A stretch of 64,000 nt of DNA from assembly GCA_963791885.1 (NCBI GenBank), contig CAWBUL010000004.1, positions 1,116,001 to 1,180,000 of the forward strand, given 5' to 3'. This document shows, one piece after another, positions 55,961 through 64,000 of this stretch. The first letter of the stretch is position 1, and each line of letters opens with the position of its first letter. Position numbers and translations under genes: made by a program. The notes beneath the pieces were generated by a model. The model was not told the DNA's origin. It searched no databases and was given only the letters and a program-made list of their open reading frames with translations. This DNA comes from CAVSUZ01 sp963791885 (lineage in GTDB: Bacteria > Pseudomonadota > Alphaproteobacteria > Acetobacterales > Acetobacteraceae).

Positions 55961-56302
55961 ATGCCCTCTCCCCCGCCGCACCTGAAGCGCCGGGCGGACT
56001 TCCTGCGAGTCGCGCGCCTCGGCCGCAAAGCTCCAGCCCACGGCCTGGTGCTCCAGGCGCTCGTGCGTGGCGATGACGCACCCCTGCGCGTCGGCTTCAC
56101 CGTCACGAAAAAGGTCGGCAACGCCGTCGTCCGCAACCGCACCCGCCGCCGCCTGAAGGAAGCCGCGCGCCTGATGCTCAACCCGGCCGACCTCGCCGGC
56201 ATCGACCTGGTCCTGATCGGCCGCGACGCCACTCGCGCTCGCCCCTTCGCGGCCCTGCAGGGCGACCTGCGCCGCGCCCTCTCGCGCGTGGGCCTGACAT
56301 GA
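55961..56302 (+). CDS. rnpA: Ribonuclease P protein component
   Basis: 113 residues. RVGFTVTKKVGNAVVRNR with the RNR motif RNRTRRRLKEA marks the RNase P protein, which helps the RNA subunit cut tRNA precursors. Its stop overlaps the yidD start by 4 nt. Confidence 0.96.
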   Translation: MPSPPPHLKRRADFLRVARLGRKAPAHGLVLQALVRGDDAPLRVGFTVTKKVGNAVVRNRTRRRLKEAARLMLNPADLAGIDLVLIGRDATRARPFAALQGDLRRALSRVGLT

Positions 56303-56574
56303 ACCCCGTCTCCGCCGTCGCCATCGGCGCCATCCGCATCTACCAGTGGACGCTGCGCCCCTTCATCGGTGCAAACTGCCGCTTCGAGCCAACCTGCAGC
56401 GAATACGCCATCGGCGCCCTGCGCACCCTTGGCCCCATGCGCGGCGCCGGCCTCGCCGCCTGGCGCATCCTGCGCTGCAATCCATGGAGCGCCGGGGGCT
56501 ATGATCCGGTGCCGCCCGCCCATATCTCCCGCCATACCTGCGGGGCTGGCTGCCCCGGCGAAACGGACGCTTGA
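56299..56574 (+). CDS. yidD: Membrane protein insertion efficiency factor YidD
   Basis: 91 residues with the conserved CRFEPTCSEYA and RCNPWSAGGYDPVP motifs. Peripheral membrane protein that assists YidC/Sec-dependent insertion. Its stop shares its last base with the yidC start. Confidence 0.95.
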   Translation: MNPVSAVAIGAIRIYQWTLRPFIGANCRFEPTCSEYAIGALRTLGPMRGAGLAAWRILRCNPWSAGGYDPVPPAHISRHTCGAGCPGETDA

Positions 56575-58326
56575 TGGATCAAACCCGCCTGTTCACGGCG
56601 ATCGTCGTCTCGATCGTCATCCTTCTCGGCTGGCAACTCGTTGCCACCCGCTATCTGCCGCATCCGCCGGAACCCACCGCGCAGTCCGAGCAAGCGCCGT
56701 TGGCCAAGACGGCGACCCCGGCCGAGGGTGGCCCCGCCGCCGGGGTGCCTGCCTCACCGGCCGCGGCCGCCGCCGCCCGGAACGTGCCCCGCCTCCGTAT
56801 CGCCGCCCCTTCAGTGCGCGGTTCGCTCAGCCTCCAAGGCGCGCGGCTCGATGATATCGTTCTCAACCACTACCGCGAGACCACCGCGCCCGAACTCCCC
56901 GGACGTCCAACTCCTGGCGCCGCTTGCCAACGCCCACCCCTATTTCGTGCAATTCGGCTGGTCCGCCCCGGCCGGCGCCGAGACCAAACTCCCGGACAAT
57001 TCCACCCTCTGGACCGCCTCGGCGCCCGAGCTGAGCCCCGAACACCCCGTCACCCTCTCTTGGAACAACGGCGCCGGTCTCGATTTCCGCATCCTGCTCT
57101 CGATCGACGACAACTACATGTTCTCGGTCAAGCAGGAGGTAACAAACAACACCAACACCCCCATCCACCTGTTCCCCTGGCAACGCATCCGCCGGGACTA
57201 CACGCCGGAAACCTCCGGCTACTATCTGCTGTTCGAGGGCCTGCTCGGCCTGTCCCACGGCACGCTCCAGGAATGGAAATACCCGCAAACCAAAGACGGC
57301 GCGAAGGACAAGCCCGACGACGTCGCCTACGCGTCCACCGGAGATGGTGGCTGGGGCGGTATCACCGACAAGTATTGGCTGACCGCACTGATCCCGGAAC
57401 AGTCGGTGCCGACCACCCTGCGCTATCGCTACATCCCAGGCGGGGACGGACACTACCAGGTTGACTACGTCACCGCTGATCCGGTCACGATCGCGCCGGG
57501 CGCCACCTCCACCAATCCGACGATGCTGTTCACCGGCGCCAAGGTCGTGAACCTCCTGCAGCAGTATCAGAACGAGTACCACATCCCCCGCTTCGTCGAC
57601 ACCGTTGACTGGGGCTGGTTCTATTTCCTCACCAAGCCGATCTTCTACTGCCTGGATTTCCTCAACGGCGTGCTCGGCAACTTCGGCCTTGCGATCATCG
57701 TCTTCACCGTCTGCGTGAAGCTGCTGTTCTTCCCGCTGGCCAACTACTCCTACCGCTCCATGAGCAAGATGCGGCTGCTCAGCCCGAAGATCCAATCGCT
57801 GCGGGAGCGCTTCAAGGACGATCCGGCCAAGCTCCAGCAGGAGATGATGGGTCTGTACCGCACCGAGAAAATCAACCCGGCCAGCGGCTGCCTGCCCATG
57901 ATCGTGCAGATCCCCGTGTTCTTCTCCCTCTACAAGGACATCTTCGTCACCATCGAGATGCGGCAGGCGCCGTTCTACGGCTGGATCCACGACCTCTCCC
58001 AGGTGGACCCGACCAACGTCTTCAACCTGTTCGGCCTGATCCCCTTCGACCCGACCACGATTTCGCCCTTCCTACATCTGGGCGCTTGGCCGCTGATCAT
58101 GGGCTTCTCCATGTGGCTGCAGCAGCGCCTCAATCCGCCGCCGCCCGACCCCACTCAGGCGAAACTATTCCAGTTCATGCCGGTGATCTTCACCTTCATG
58201 CTGGCCCGCTTCCCCGCTGGCCTCGTCATCTACTGGACCTGCAACAACCTGCTCTCGGTCGCGCAGCAATGGGTGATACTGAAACGGACGAAACTATCTC
58301 GCCCCGGACTGGCAAGGACGACGTAG
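56574..58326 (+). CDS. yidC: Membrane insertase YidC, one extra base near 56890
   Basis: The ATG at 56574 opens MDQTRLFTAIVVSIVILLGW. The frame is lost at 56889-56891, where CCC should be CC: RETTAP then continues as NSPDVQLLAPLANAHPYFVQFGW in another frame. Deleting one C restores about 583 residues, with the periplasmic domain and the five-helix core (FGLAIIVFTVCVKLLFFPL). YidC inserts and folds inner-membrane proteins and is essential in most bacteria, so a true null is unlikely and a sequence error is the better explanation. Confidence 0.93.
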
Positions 58327-58412
58327 CACCCAAACGTCAATAGCGAGCCGGTGCGCAGCACCGGCGTGGCGACCCAGGCCCGCCGCACCCCGCCTCCGTG
58401 CATAAAGCGATT

Positions 58413-59351
58413 TCAACCCGCCCCCGCCGCATCCGGCCGGTGCAGCGCGACCCCCGCGATCACCAACCCCACGCCCCCGACCTCCATGACTGACGGGATC
58501 TGCCGTAGCACCACCACGCCCACCACCGTCGCCGTCGCCGGCAGCAGCGACAGCATCAGCGCGAACGTCGCGCGCGGCAGCCGAGCCATCGCCAGCTGAT
58601 CGCACGCATACGGTATCACCGAGGAGCACACGCCCACCCCGACCGCCGCCCCCAGCAGCGCCGGATGACTCCACGCCGGCAACGCATCGCCGAACCCCAG
58701 CGGCAGCGCCGCCACCATCGCCACCAGCATCGCCAGCCCAATTCGATCGACGCCGCTTGCGCCGCCGTCTGAGCGAGATCGCGCGAGGCGGGACGTCGGA
58801 GCGCGTGAATCTCGCGAATTTGCGACGCGATGGCCCAGCACCACATACACAACGAACAGCGCGCAATTGCCGAACGCAAACACATACGCCAGCGGCTGAC
58901 CCGCAATCCGCACATCCGTCAGCACCGCAACGCCCGCCACCGCCAGCCCCAGCGCCACCAAATTCCGCCGCGTGCGCATCCCCAGCGCCGCCAGCGCGAT
59001 CGGCCCGAGGAACTCGATCGCCCCCACCGTGCCCAGCGGGATCCGCGCAATCGCCTCGTAAAACACTGAGTTCATCGCGCCGAGCACCACGCCCAGCGCG
59101 ACGATCAGCCATCGCTGCTCTGTCCCGAGACGCGGCAGCAGCCGCCACGGCCTGCGCCACACCGCAAACACCACGGCCGCCGACACGATCCGCAGCCACG
59201 CCACGCCGAGCGGCGCCAGCGCCGCGAACAGCAGCACCGCGAAGGCCGGCCCCAGATAGTGAAACACCGCGCTGACCAGGAAATAGAGCTGCGGCGGAAC
59301 AGCCTCAGCCGTCAGTTTCCGCGGGGGCCGCAGCGCAAAACCGTCTGCCAT
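58413..59351 (-). CDS. EamA/DMT-family exporter (RhtA-like)
   Basis: 312 residues with about ten membrane segments, similar to RhtA/threonine-homoserine or other metabolite exporters. Residues around RVANSRDSRAPTSRLARSRS are encoded by a palindromic repeat inserted in frame (58771-58815), lengthening one loop by about 15 residues. Divergent from an Lrp-type regulator, a common pairing for amino-acid exporters. Confidence 0.87.
   Translation of the reverse strand: MADGFALRPPRKLTAEAVPPQLYFLVSAVFHYLGPAFAVLLFAALAPLGVAWLRIVSAAVVFAVWRRPWRLLPRLGTEQRWLIVALGVVLGAMNSVFYEAIARIPLGTVGAIEFLGPIALAALGMRTRRNLVALGLAVAGVAVLTDVRIAGQPLAYVFAFGNCALFVVYVVLGHRVANSRDSRAPTSRLARSRSDGGASGVDRIGLAMLVAMVAALPLGFGDALPAWSHPALLGAAVGVGVCSSVIPYACDQLAMARLPRATFALMLSLLPATATVVGVVVLRQIPSVMEVGGVGLVIAGVALHRPDAAGAG
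58771..58815. repeat. REP-like palindromic element, copy 4, inside the EamA gene
   Basis: 45 bp of the same family, with its right end cut short (ending ATCTCGC). It lies wholly inside coding sequence, keeps the frame open and adds codons rather than disrupting the gene. Confidence 0.8.
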
Positions 59352-59404
59352 AGCCTGAGATTCGCAGGTGCCCCGGCCGCGATGAATACTGGATCGAACA
59401 TGCT

Positions 59405-59935
59405 ATGCTGGATCATCTTGCCGATCCGAAGGCCGATCCGCCCATGCCCCTTCAAATCGCGAAGCTCCTGCTGGACCAGCGCAACGTGGAGCTGCTGCGC
59501 TGCCTCTGCGCCGATCCACGCATGAACCTGTCCGAACTGGCGCGCCGCATCGGCATGTCCACGCCCGCCGTGCGGGAGCGTCTGCAGAAGCTGGAGGACA
59601 CCGGCGTGATCACCGCCTGGAAGCTGGAGCTTGATGCGAAAGCCCTGGGCTACCCGATCACCGCCTTCGTCCGCATCCGCCCCTCACCGGGCACATTGCC
59701 CAGGATCGCCGCGCTCGCGCAGCGCATGCCGCAGGTGACCGAAGCCTATCGCATCACCGGCGAGGACTGCTTCCTCGTGAAAATCCACATTGAGAGCCTG
59801 GACCGGCTGGATCAGATCCTCGATGCGTTTCTGGCCTTCGGGCAGACAACAACGTCGCTGGTGCAATCGGTTCCCGTTGCGCCCCGCAGCCTTCCGTTGC
59901 CGCCATCGAGTGGGTATCCGCAAAGCTTGCCCTGA
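59405..59935 (+). CDS. Lrp/AsnC-family transcriptional regulator
   Basis: 176 residues from the ATG at 59405; the start MPLQIAKLLL at 59444 is possible and fits the usual length better. The HTH is LSELARRIGMSTPAVRERLQKL, followed by the RAM effector domain (AFVRIRPSPGT, AYRITGEDCFLVKI). It probably controls the divergent EamA exporter in response to an amino acid. Confidence 0.9.
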   Translation: MLDHLADPKADPPMPLQIAKLLLDQRNVELLRCLCADPRMNLSELARRIGMSTPAVRERLQKLEDTGVITAWKLELDAKALGYPITAFVRIRPSPGTLPRIAALAQRMPQVTEAYRITGEDCFLVKIHIESLDRLDQILDAFLAFGQTTTSLVQSVPVAPRSLPLPPSSGYPQSLP

Positions 59936-60115
59936 ACTTGAAATCGACACTCGCGCCAGATAGCAAAGCCTATCCCGAACAGACAGCAACCGCTAGTCTC
60001 GAGGGTTGACAGGCGCGAACCGAACATAGTGAGGAGCCGTTGAGCCAGAGAAACGCGCGGAAGGCATGCATGCGTTGCATCGGACTTGGGCCCGCTCGCC
60101 GCGGAGAGGAGTGAT

Positions 60116-60748
60116 ATGTTTGCCCCCCAGCTTTTCGTCTTCTTTCCTGCATTCTTTGTTTCGATTTGTCTGACTATATCCCTGTCACACGTTGCTTCTA
60201 TGGTGCTTCCAGTCGATATATATTTCTCGTTCAAGTCTTTCTTATTCGATACAGATAATAAGTTCAGATATCTGGCGCTAATCATAAAATTAGCGATTCC
60301 GTTCATCTCTGGTTTCGGCGTCACGATAATCTTCGCTAACTGGAGCGCGCCCCATGATCGCGAAATAAGCATGGATCGGCGTCTCACTTTCTATCAATTT
60401 GCCCGCGACAATCTCAGCCTGACGTTCTTCGTTTCCGGAGCATTCGCGGCGGCACTTCAAGCGTGGCCGGCGATCGTGTTTTGGGACTTTGTTGCCGATC
60501 CTCAAGTCGTTGACTTGAAATTCTTGTTCTATGGGGTTTACTGTATTTATTTTGTAAGCTACGGGTACTTTACCTTGGCAGGAGCTTATGCCGCTCTCAC
60601 TGTGCTTGGTAAGAGAAATGACCTTTCAATCCCCGGCTCAGAGGCACTCAAGTCGCTCGGCAAGTCCGCGCGAAGCGGCATCTTGGGGTTCATAACTTCC
60701 GGCATTGGATCACTTGTGCTCGAGTACGCAAAAATTGCGATCAAGTAA
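60116..60748 (+). CDS. Multi-spanning membrane protein of unknown function
   Basis: 210 residues from the ATG at 60116 with GGAGAGGAG upstream. Four or five hydrophobic segments (about 5-25, 52-77, 98-118, 132-160, 185-205). Not recognised. Visibly AT-richer than its surroundings, suggesting recent acquisition. Its 3' end overlaps the next open frame, a gene with a lysozyme-like C-terminal half, so the two may form a unit. Confidence 0.7.
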   Translation: MFAPQLFVFFPAFFVSICLTISLSHVASMVLPVDIYFSFKSFLFDTDNKFRYLALIIKLAIPFISGFGVTIIFANWSAPHDREISMDRRLTFYQFARDNLSLTFFVSGAFAAALQAWPAIVFWDFVADPQVVDLKFLFYGVYCIYFVSYGYFTLAGAYAALTVLGKRNDLSIPGSEALKSLGKSARSGILGFITSGIGSLVLEYAKIAIK

Positions 60749-61351
60749 TCTAATCAATCAGGCGGCGCGGAAGCCGAGAGTATGGCTTCGGTTCGTTGGC
60801 GCCCGGCTTCGGTTTCGCGGTTTCAGCGACACGCGACCTAGCAAGATATCGCGCTCCCGCAAGGTCCTTGCCTTGGCGATAATGGCTGCCACTCTTTCAG
60901 TAATGGCGCTGCCTCCCAACTACAGGCCTTACTCTACCATCGACCGTTCATCTCCCAACTCATCGGGGGATGAACCCTTCAATACAAGCGAAACGGGACG
61001 CAGTACCTTCCAGACAAGGGTAGCCATTGCTGCGCTCCGATTACTTGGAGTCGTAAACTTCGACCGAGGGGCAGTGGCGCTCCTCAACCCGTGGGGGGTG
61101 GTGCGAGCCGACTGGCCCCTAAATAGTTACATACCATCCGAAATTGCGGACAACCCAGATTTGAAAGGCACTTTGGTAGGTATACTAGCGGCAGAACACA
61201 TTAATAGATCGCCTTGGCAACGTGAGCTTAACGCGCTTTCTTCAAAGCTATGGGTGCAGATCTTCGGTAGGGCGAAGACCCAATTGGGTTATTGCCAAAT
61301 CAATAGGTTGTTGATTCCCTGTGGTCGGAGTTTGCATCGATTCGGGGCAGC

Positions 61352-61744
61352 ATGGTCACAGGGTATTTCTGGTTGAGCGACGGGCAGTGGGAGAAGATTG
61401 ACCCATTGCTGCCCGTCTACATACGCGGCAAGCGACGGGTGGATGATCGGCGCGTGATCAGCGGCATCATCCAAGTCATCATCTCCGGTTGCCGATGGTC
61501 CGACGCACCGTTGGAATATGGGCCACGCAAGACACTGTATAATCGGTTCGTGCGCTGGGCAGTGCGCGGGATCTGGGAGCGTGTGTTCATGGAACTTGCG
61601 CGCGCCGGCGGCCCGCCGGCCGAAGCCTTGCTGGACAGCACGCATATCAAGGTCCACCGGTCGGCCAGCGCCGGGCGGCGAAAAAGGGGGGTTCGCGTGG
61701 GATCGGGACGAGCCGCGGCGGGCGCAATACCAAAATCCATCTGA
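61352..61744 (+). CDS. IS5-family transposase, orfA
   Basis: 130 residues with the N-terminal HTH-containing part and the first catalytic Asp in LDSTHIKVHR. It leaves the frame at a run A5-G6 (61681-61691); the downstream ORF lies in the -1 frame. Two-ORF structure with a slippery run is typical of IS427-group elements. Confidence 0.85.
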   Translation: MVTGYFWLSDGQWEKIDPLLPVYIRGKRRVDDRRVISGIIQVIISGCRWSDAPLEYGPRKTLYNRFVRWAVRGIWERVFMELARAGGPPAEALLDSTHIKVHRSASAGRRKRGVRVGSGRAAAGAIPKSI

Positions 61745-62115
61745 TCGCTGATGCTCACGGCCGACCCAAGGTCATCGCGCTGACCGGCGGTGAGCGCCAC
61801 GATAGCGTGCCGGCGCAGGCAATGTTGGCTCGACTGCCGCCCGACCTGCGCGTGATCGCCGATGCCGCTTACGACAGTGCCGAATTGCGCCGTTGGCTGG
61901 CGGACCGCGGCAGCCGCGTCATCATCCCCAACCGCAAGAACCGAAAGCAGCCCTATCCGTTCGACGCCATCACCTATAGGCGGCGCAATATCGTCGAACG
62001 CACCTTCTGCCGCCTCAAGGACTTTCGACGCCTGGCAACGCGCTACGATCGGCTCGACGAAACTTTCGTCTCCACCCTCTGCATCGCCGCCGCCCTTGCC
62101 TACTTCCTCAAGTAG
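61690..62115 (+). CDS. IS5-family transposase, orfB
   Basis: Open from the -1 frame at 61690 to the stop at 62115 (142 codons). It contains VIADAAYDS (second Asp) and NIVERTFCRLKDFRRL (catalytic Glu region). Fused with orfA by -1 frameshifting it gives about 255 residues, normal for the group. Confidence 0.85.
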   Translation, partial: GSRGIGTSRGGRNTKIHLIADAHGRPKVIALTGGERHDSVPAQAMLARLPPDLRVIADAAYDSAELRRWLADRGSRVIIPNRKNRKQPYPFDAITYRRRNIVERTFCRLKDFRRLATRYDRLDETFVSTLCIAAALAYFLK

Positions 62116-62215
62116 TCAGATGAGTCTTCGCCCTAGTTTCCCACCGTTTTCACTTGGGCTGGGTCAGGTGAAGCCTCGCGCGCTTCGGAATGTCCTACCC
62201 AGCAAAATCGTTAAT

Positions 62216-62974
62216 CTAACGGCCACAAGCAAACCAAAGGACTTTGTGCGGTACCTCATAAACGAGTGCCAGAACATTACGGCGGCAGCGGCCATAATCC
62301 TGTATAAAGCGTCTCAAGTGCAAGGGCCTCTGCAGTCGGACGAGATAATTCGCTATTACCATGGAGATCGCGAAAGTAGCCCCGCTCCGTTTGGCTATGA
62401 GCAAATGGTAAATGCTATACGCGGCGTACTGGAAACTCTCGTAGAGCAGTAACCTGGCCGAGCCGAGGTTCCGCCCCTGACCTGACCACGAGAGCTTCGA
62501 ACTCTTTGCCTGAAGAGCGCACATACGCTGCAAGTAGCCGTTAGGGCCGAGGGCGTTTAGCATGTAGTCTACCCTCCTTGCCGTCTCATCAAAATACCCC
62601 CTCTTGCAAACCGAAACGCCACGAAACGGATTGAGCACCAGCAGATCGGCATCGCCGGACACGATCACATCGGTTTTGCCGTTCACCGCCAGTTCGAGAA
62701 ATTTGTCATCCTTGGGATCGCAGCACTCCGCAATGCGTTCGGTGATGGTCACCAACTCTGCCAAACTCATCAGTTCCACCAAGCGCGCCCGCGCGGCCGG
62801 CGCAATCAGCCTTGCCAGGCGCGGGCGATCGATCACCTCGACAAGCTCGGCCTCGGTCGAGCGGGACTTGAGCAGCAAGCCGCGTTGCGCGGCCCGATAC
62901 ACTGCGATGCCGGGAACTGTCTGTGCCTTGATAGCCGCGCTGGTGAAAACCCCGGTGTCGATAACGACCCTCAT
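62216..62974 (-). CDS. PIN-domain toxin with an abnormal C-terminal extension
   Basis: Residues 1-142 are a PIN_3/COG1569-type toxin ribonuclease (VVIDTGVFTSA, DPKDDKFLELA, IVSGDADLL). From about residue 130-142 to 252 the chain is unrelated, and its last 79 codons are antisense to the lysozyme-like gene, so a native stop was probably lost when the junction formed near 62550. ATG at 62974 overlaps the antitoxin stop by 4 nt. Toxicity of the extended form is uncertain. Confidence 0.82.
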   Translation of the reverse strand: MRVVIDTGVFTSAAIKAQTVPGIAVYRAAQRGLLLKSRSTEAELVEVIDRPRLARLIAPAARARLVELMSLAELVTITERIAECCDPKDDKFLELAVNGKTDVIVSGDADLLVLNPFRGVSVCKRGYFDETARRVDYMLNALGPNGYLQRMCALQAKSSKLSWSGQGRNLGSARLLLYESFQYAAYSIYHLLIAKRSGATFAISMVIANYLVRLQRPLHLRRFIQDYGRCRRNVLALVYEVPHKVLWFACGR

Positions 62975-63198
62975 CCCAGACGCGGGGCGACTTCCTCTCT
63001 CGCCTGCTCAATGAGCTGGCCGATATCTTCATCGGTCAGCCCGGCGACGACAATCAGCTTGCGCGATTCCCGACGGCCCGGAAACAGCTCCGGCTCGATG
63101 GTGAGCGTCATCTTTTCGTCGGAGCTAATGCCCCGGCGCTTCAATTCGGCGGCGACCTCGCCGGCCGTCACCTCGATAGTCTCTCGTGGCGCGGTCAT
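62971..63198 (-). CDS. Antitoxin of the PIN-domain module
   Basis: 75 residues from the ATG at 63198 with AGGAGGGG upstream. TIEVTAGEVAAELKRRGIS and the basic RRESRKLIV region resemble the small antitoxins paired with COG1569 PIN toxins. Translationally coupled to the toxin. Confidence 0.75.
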   Translation of the reverse strand: MTAPRETIEVTAGEVAAELKRRGISSDEKMTLTIEPELFPGRRESRKLIVVAGLTDEDIGQLIEQAREEVAPRLG

Positions 63199-64000
63199 GA
63201 GATAGCTGCCCCTCCTGCGACTGTCTCCGGCCCGTCCTGGCCCGAATGAGGGAATTGATAATTACCACAAGTTGCCTCTCCCTCCCAGCACAACGCGCCA
63301 GCCAGGGAAACGCCATTGGTCGGAGTGGGGTGCTTTTGGCGGGGCCATGCTCGAACGGGCATCCCAGCTAACCATTGTGGAGACAGTACCACTAACTATA
63401 TAGCCCCAATGCCGCCCCCGCCGAGGACCGCTCTGCCACCCACCCGCCGCCGGCCCCACCGCGCCGCCCGCGCCGTGCTTCTTCAGGCCGCGCGCCGGAA
63501 AGCCCTCTTCGCCCGCCAAGCCCGACCAGGCTGCCCGCTGTCGACCTCACCGTGCTTCCCGACCCGTGCGGCCCGTGCCACCATCTCACCAGATGATCCC
63601 CAATCCCAGAAGCCGAAGACTGAGACTCCCCCGAGACAACCCGCCTCTCACCCAGCCCGGCCCTGCTCACCCATCACCAGCGGCGGGCCCGCGGAATCTT
63701 TGCTGAGATTCTACCGAGACAACCCGCAGCCACCTCATGGTGCGCGTCTTGTACCACGATCCCAAGACCCGAAAACACAAAAGTGAGACATCTGCGAGAC
63801 ACGCACCGCCGAAGCGAACCCTACGCGCTCCCCACCGGCGTAAGCGGAGCAGACCCGGTGATCCCGATCAGCTCCTCAGAATCTTTGCTGAGACTCTACC
63901 GTGACAACTCTCCGCCAAAACCCACCGCACGGCGTGCGTCCCACCCCACGACCCAGCAGACTCGAAAACACAAAAGTGAGACACCTGCGAGACCCCGGCC
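63199..64000. repeat. Gene-poor region with a GAGAC direct-repeat array
   Basis: No convincing gene in 802 bp; open frames are Pro/Arg-rich and unsupported. From 63621 the motif GAGAC-N6-GAGAC recurs five times (63622, 63705, 63785, 63890, 63978), always with 11 bp between the starts, allowing single mismatches. Two flanking contexts alternate: GAATCTTTGCTGAGA at 63694 and 63879, and ACAAAAGTGAGACA before 63785 and 63978. Together they form a tandem unit of about 185-193 bp that runs off the right edge. Confidence 0.65.

Larger units (their letters stand above)
61270..62133 (+). mobile_element. IS5-family insertion sequence (IS427-like, 864 bp)
   Basis: Inverted ends GGGCGAAGACCCA at 61270 and its counterpart TGAGTCTTCGCCC at 62133, flanked by TA at 61268-61269 and 62134-62135. 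Two overlapping ORFs. It interrupts the lysozyme-like gene. Confidence 0.9.
60705..62452 (+). pseudogene. Putative lysozyme-like protein gene interrupted by an IS5-family element
   Basis: Exonic parts 60705-61269 and 62136-62452. Removing the element and one TA restores a 294-codon frame: QIFGSFPPFSLGLGQVKPRA. A hydrophobic segment (VLALAIMAATLSVMAL) is followed by a region containing AAEHINRSPWQREL, SLGLGQVKP and NITAAAAIIL. This layout recalls lytic-transglycosylase/GEWL lysozyme folds (catalytic Glu, SxGxxQ, late helix), but the assignment is only suggestive. The start is uncertain; TTG at 60705 is the longest. Also AT-rich. Confidence 0.55.

Noticed and set aside
63316..63786. Open frame of 156 codons near the right edge
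   Set aside because: Pro/Arg-rich, crosses the repeat array and has no ribosome-binding site or recognisable domain.
63600..64000. CRISPR array
   Set aside because: Repeat units are long, degenerate and irregularly spaced, with no uniform spacers and no cas genes.

Overview
The window is GC-rich DNA of an alphaproteobacterium, most likely of the Acetobacteraceae/Rhodospirillales group. I base this on codon usage and the general look of the proteins, the rpmH-rnpA-yidD-yidC block, the PEP-CTERM protein, and infC next to thrS; no 16S or other phylogenetic marker confirms it. It looks chromosomal: translation factors, two tRNAs, purH, metF, a UvrD-type helicase and mla genes are interleaved with accessory catabolic clusters and four insertion sequences.

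Region by region. 1-9580: a divergent carbohydrate cluster. Six tightly coupled minus-strand genes encode a UPF0261/Tm-1-like protein, a PEP-hydrolase-type TIM barrel, a cupin, a Gfo/Idh oxidoreductase, a SRPBCC protein and a GH31 glycosidase that runs off the left edge. Opposite them are a sugar-binding protein and two permeases. 9798-11230: an IS256-family copy. 11312-18489: tRNA-Gln, tRNA-Gly, infC, thrS with a short-ORF/hairpin leader, a serine hydrolase, a DUF4396 membrane protein, a glycosyltransferase and an alpha/beta hydrolase. 18486-22022: one AraC-type regulator gene split by an IS630-family element and a second IS256 copy. 22183-36183: small accessory enzymes, methyltransferases, an AlbA_2/Schlafen-type protein, purH, lipid enzymes and a methyltransferase-glycosyltransferase fusion. 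36306-44594: a PEP-CTERM protein, then a polyol-type uptake and catabolism cluster (binding protein, two permeases, dehydrogenase, FGGY kinase, transketolase). 44687-50333: SDR, MOSC-flavoreductase fusion, LLM flavoenzyme and aldo/keto reductase. 50433-59935: helicase, metF, mlaA-mlaC, rpmH-rnpA-yidD-yidC, and an EamA exporter with a divergent Lrp-type regulator. 60116-63198: an AT-richer island holding a membrane protein, a lysozyme-like gene broken by an IS5-family element, and a PIN toxin/antitoxin pair. 63199-64000: no convincing gene, but a tandem array of GAGAC direct repeats.

How the parts work together. Both sugar clusters have a binding protein and permeases but no ATPase in view, so an ATPase encoded elsewhere must energise them. 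In the second cluster the parts form a plausible route from polyol to ketose to ketose phosphate and into the pentose phosphate pathway.

Two features cut across the window. First, at least seven host genes carry a single small indel, including yidC, which is normally essential. This points to residual assembly errors at least in part, so those genes should not be taken as dead without resequencing. Second, a 45-50 bp palindromic repeat occurs at several places, once with compensatory changes and once in frame inside an EamA transporter gene.
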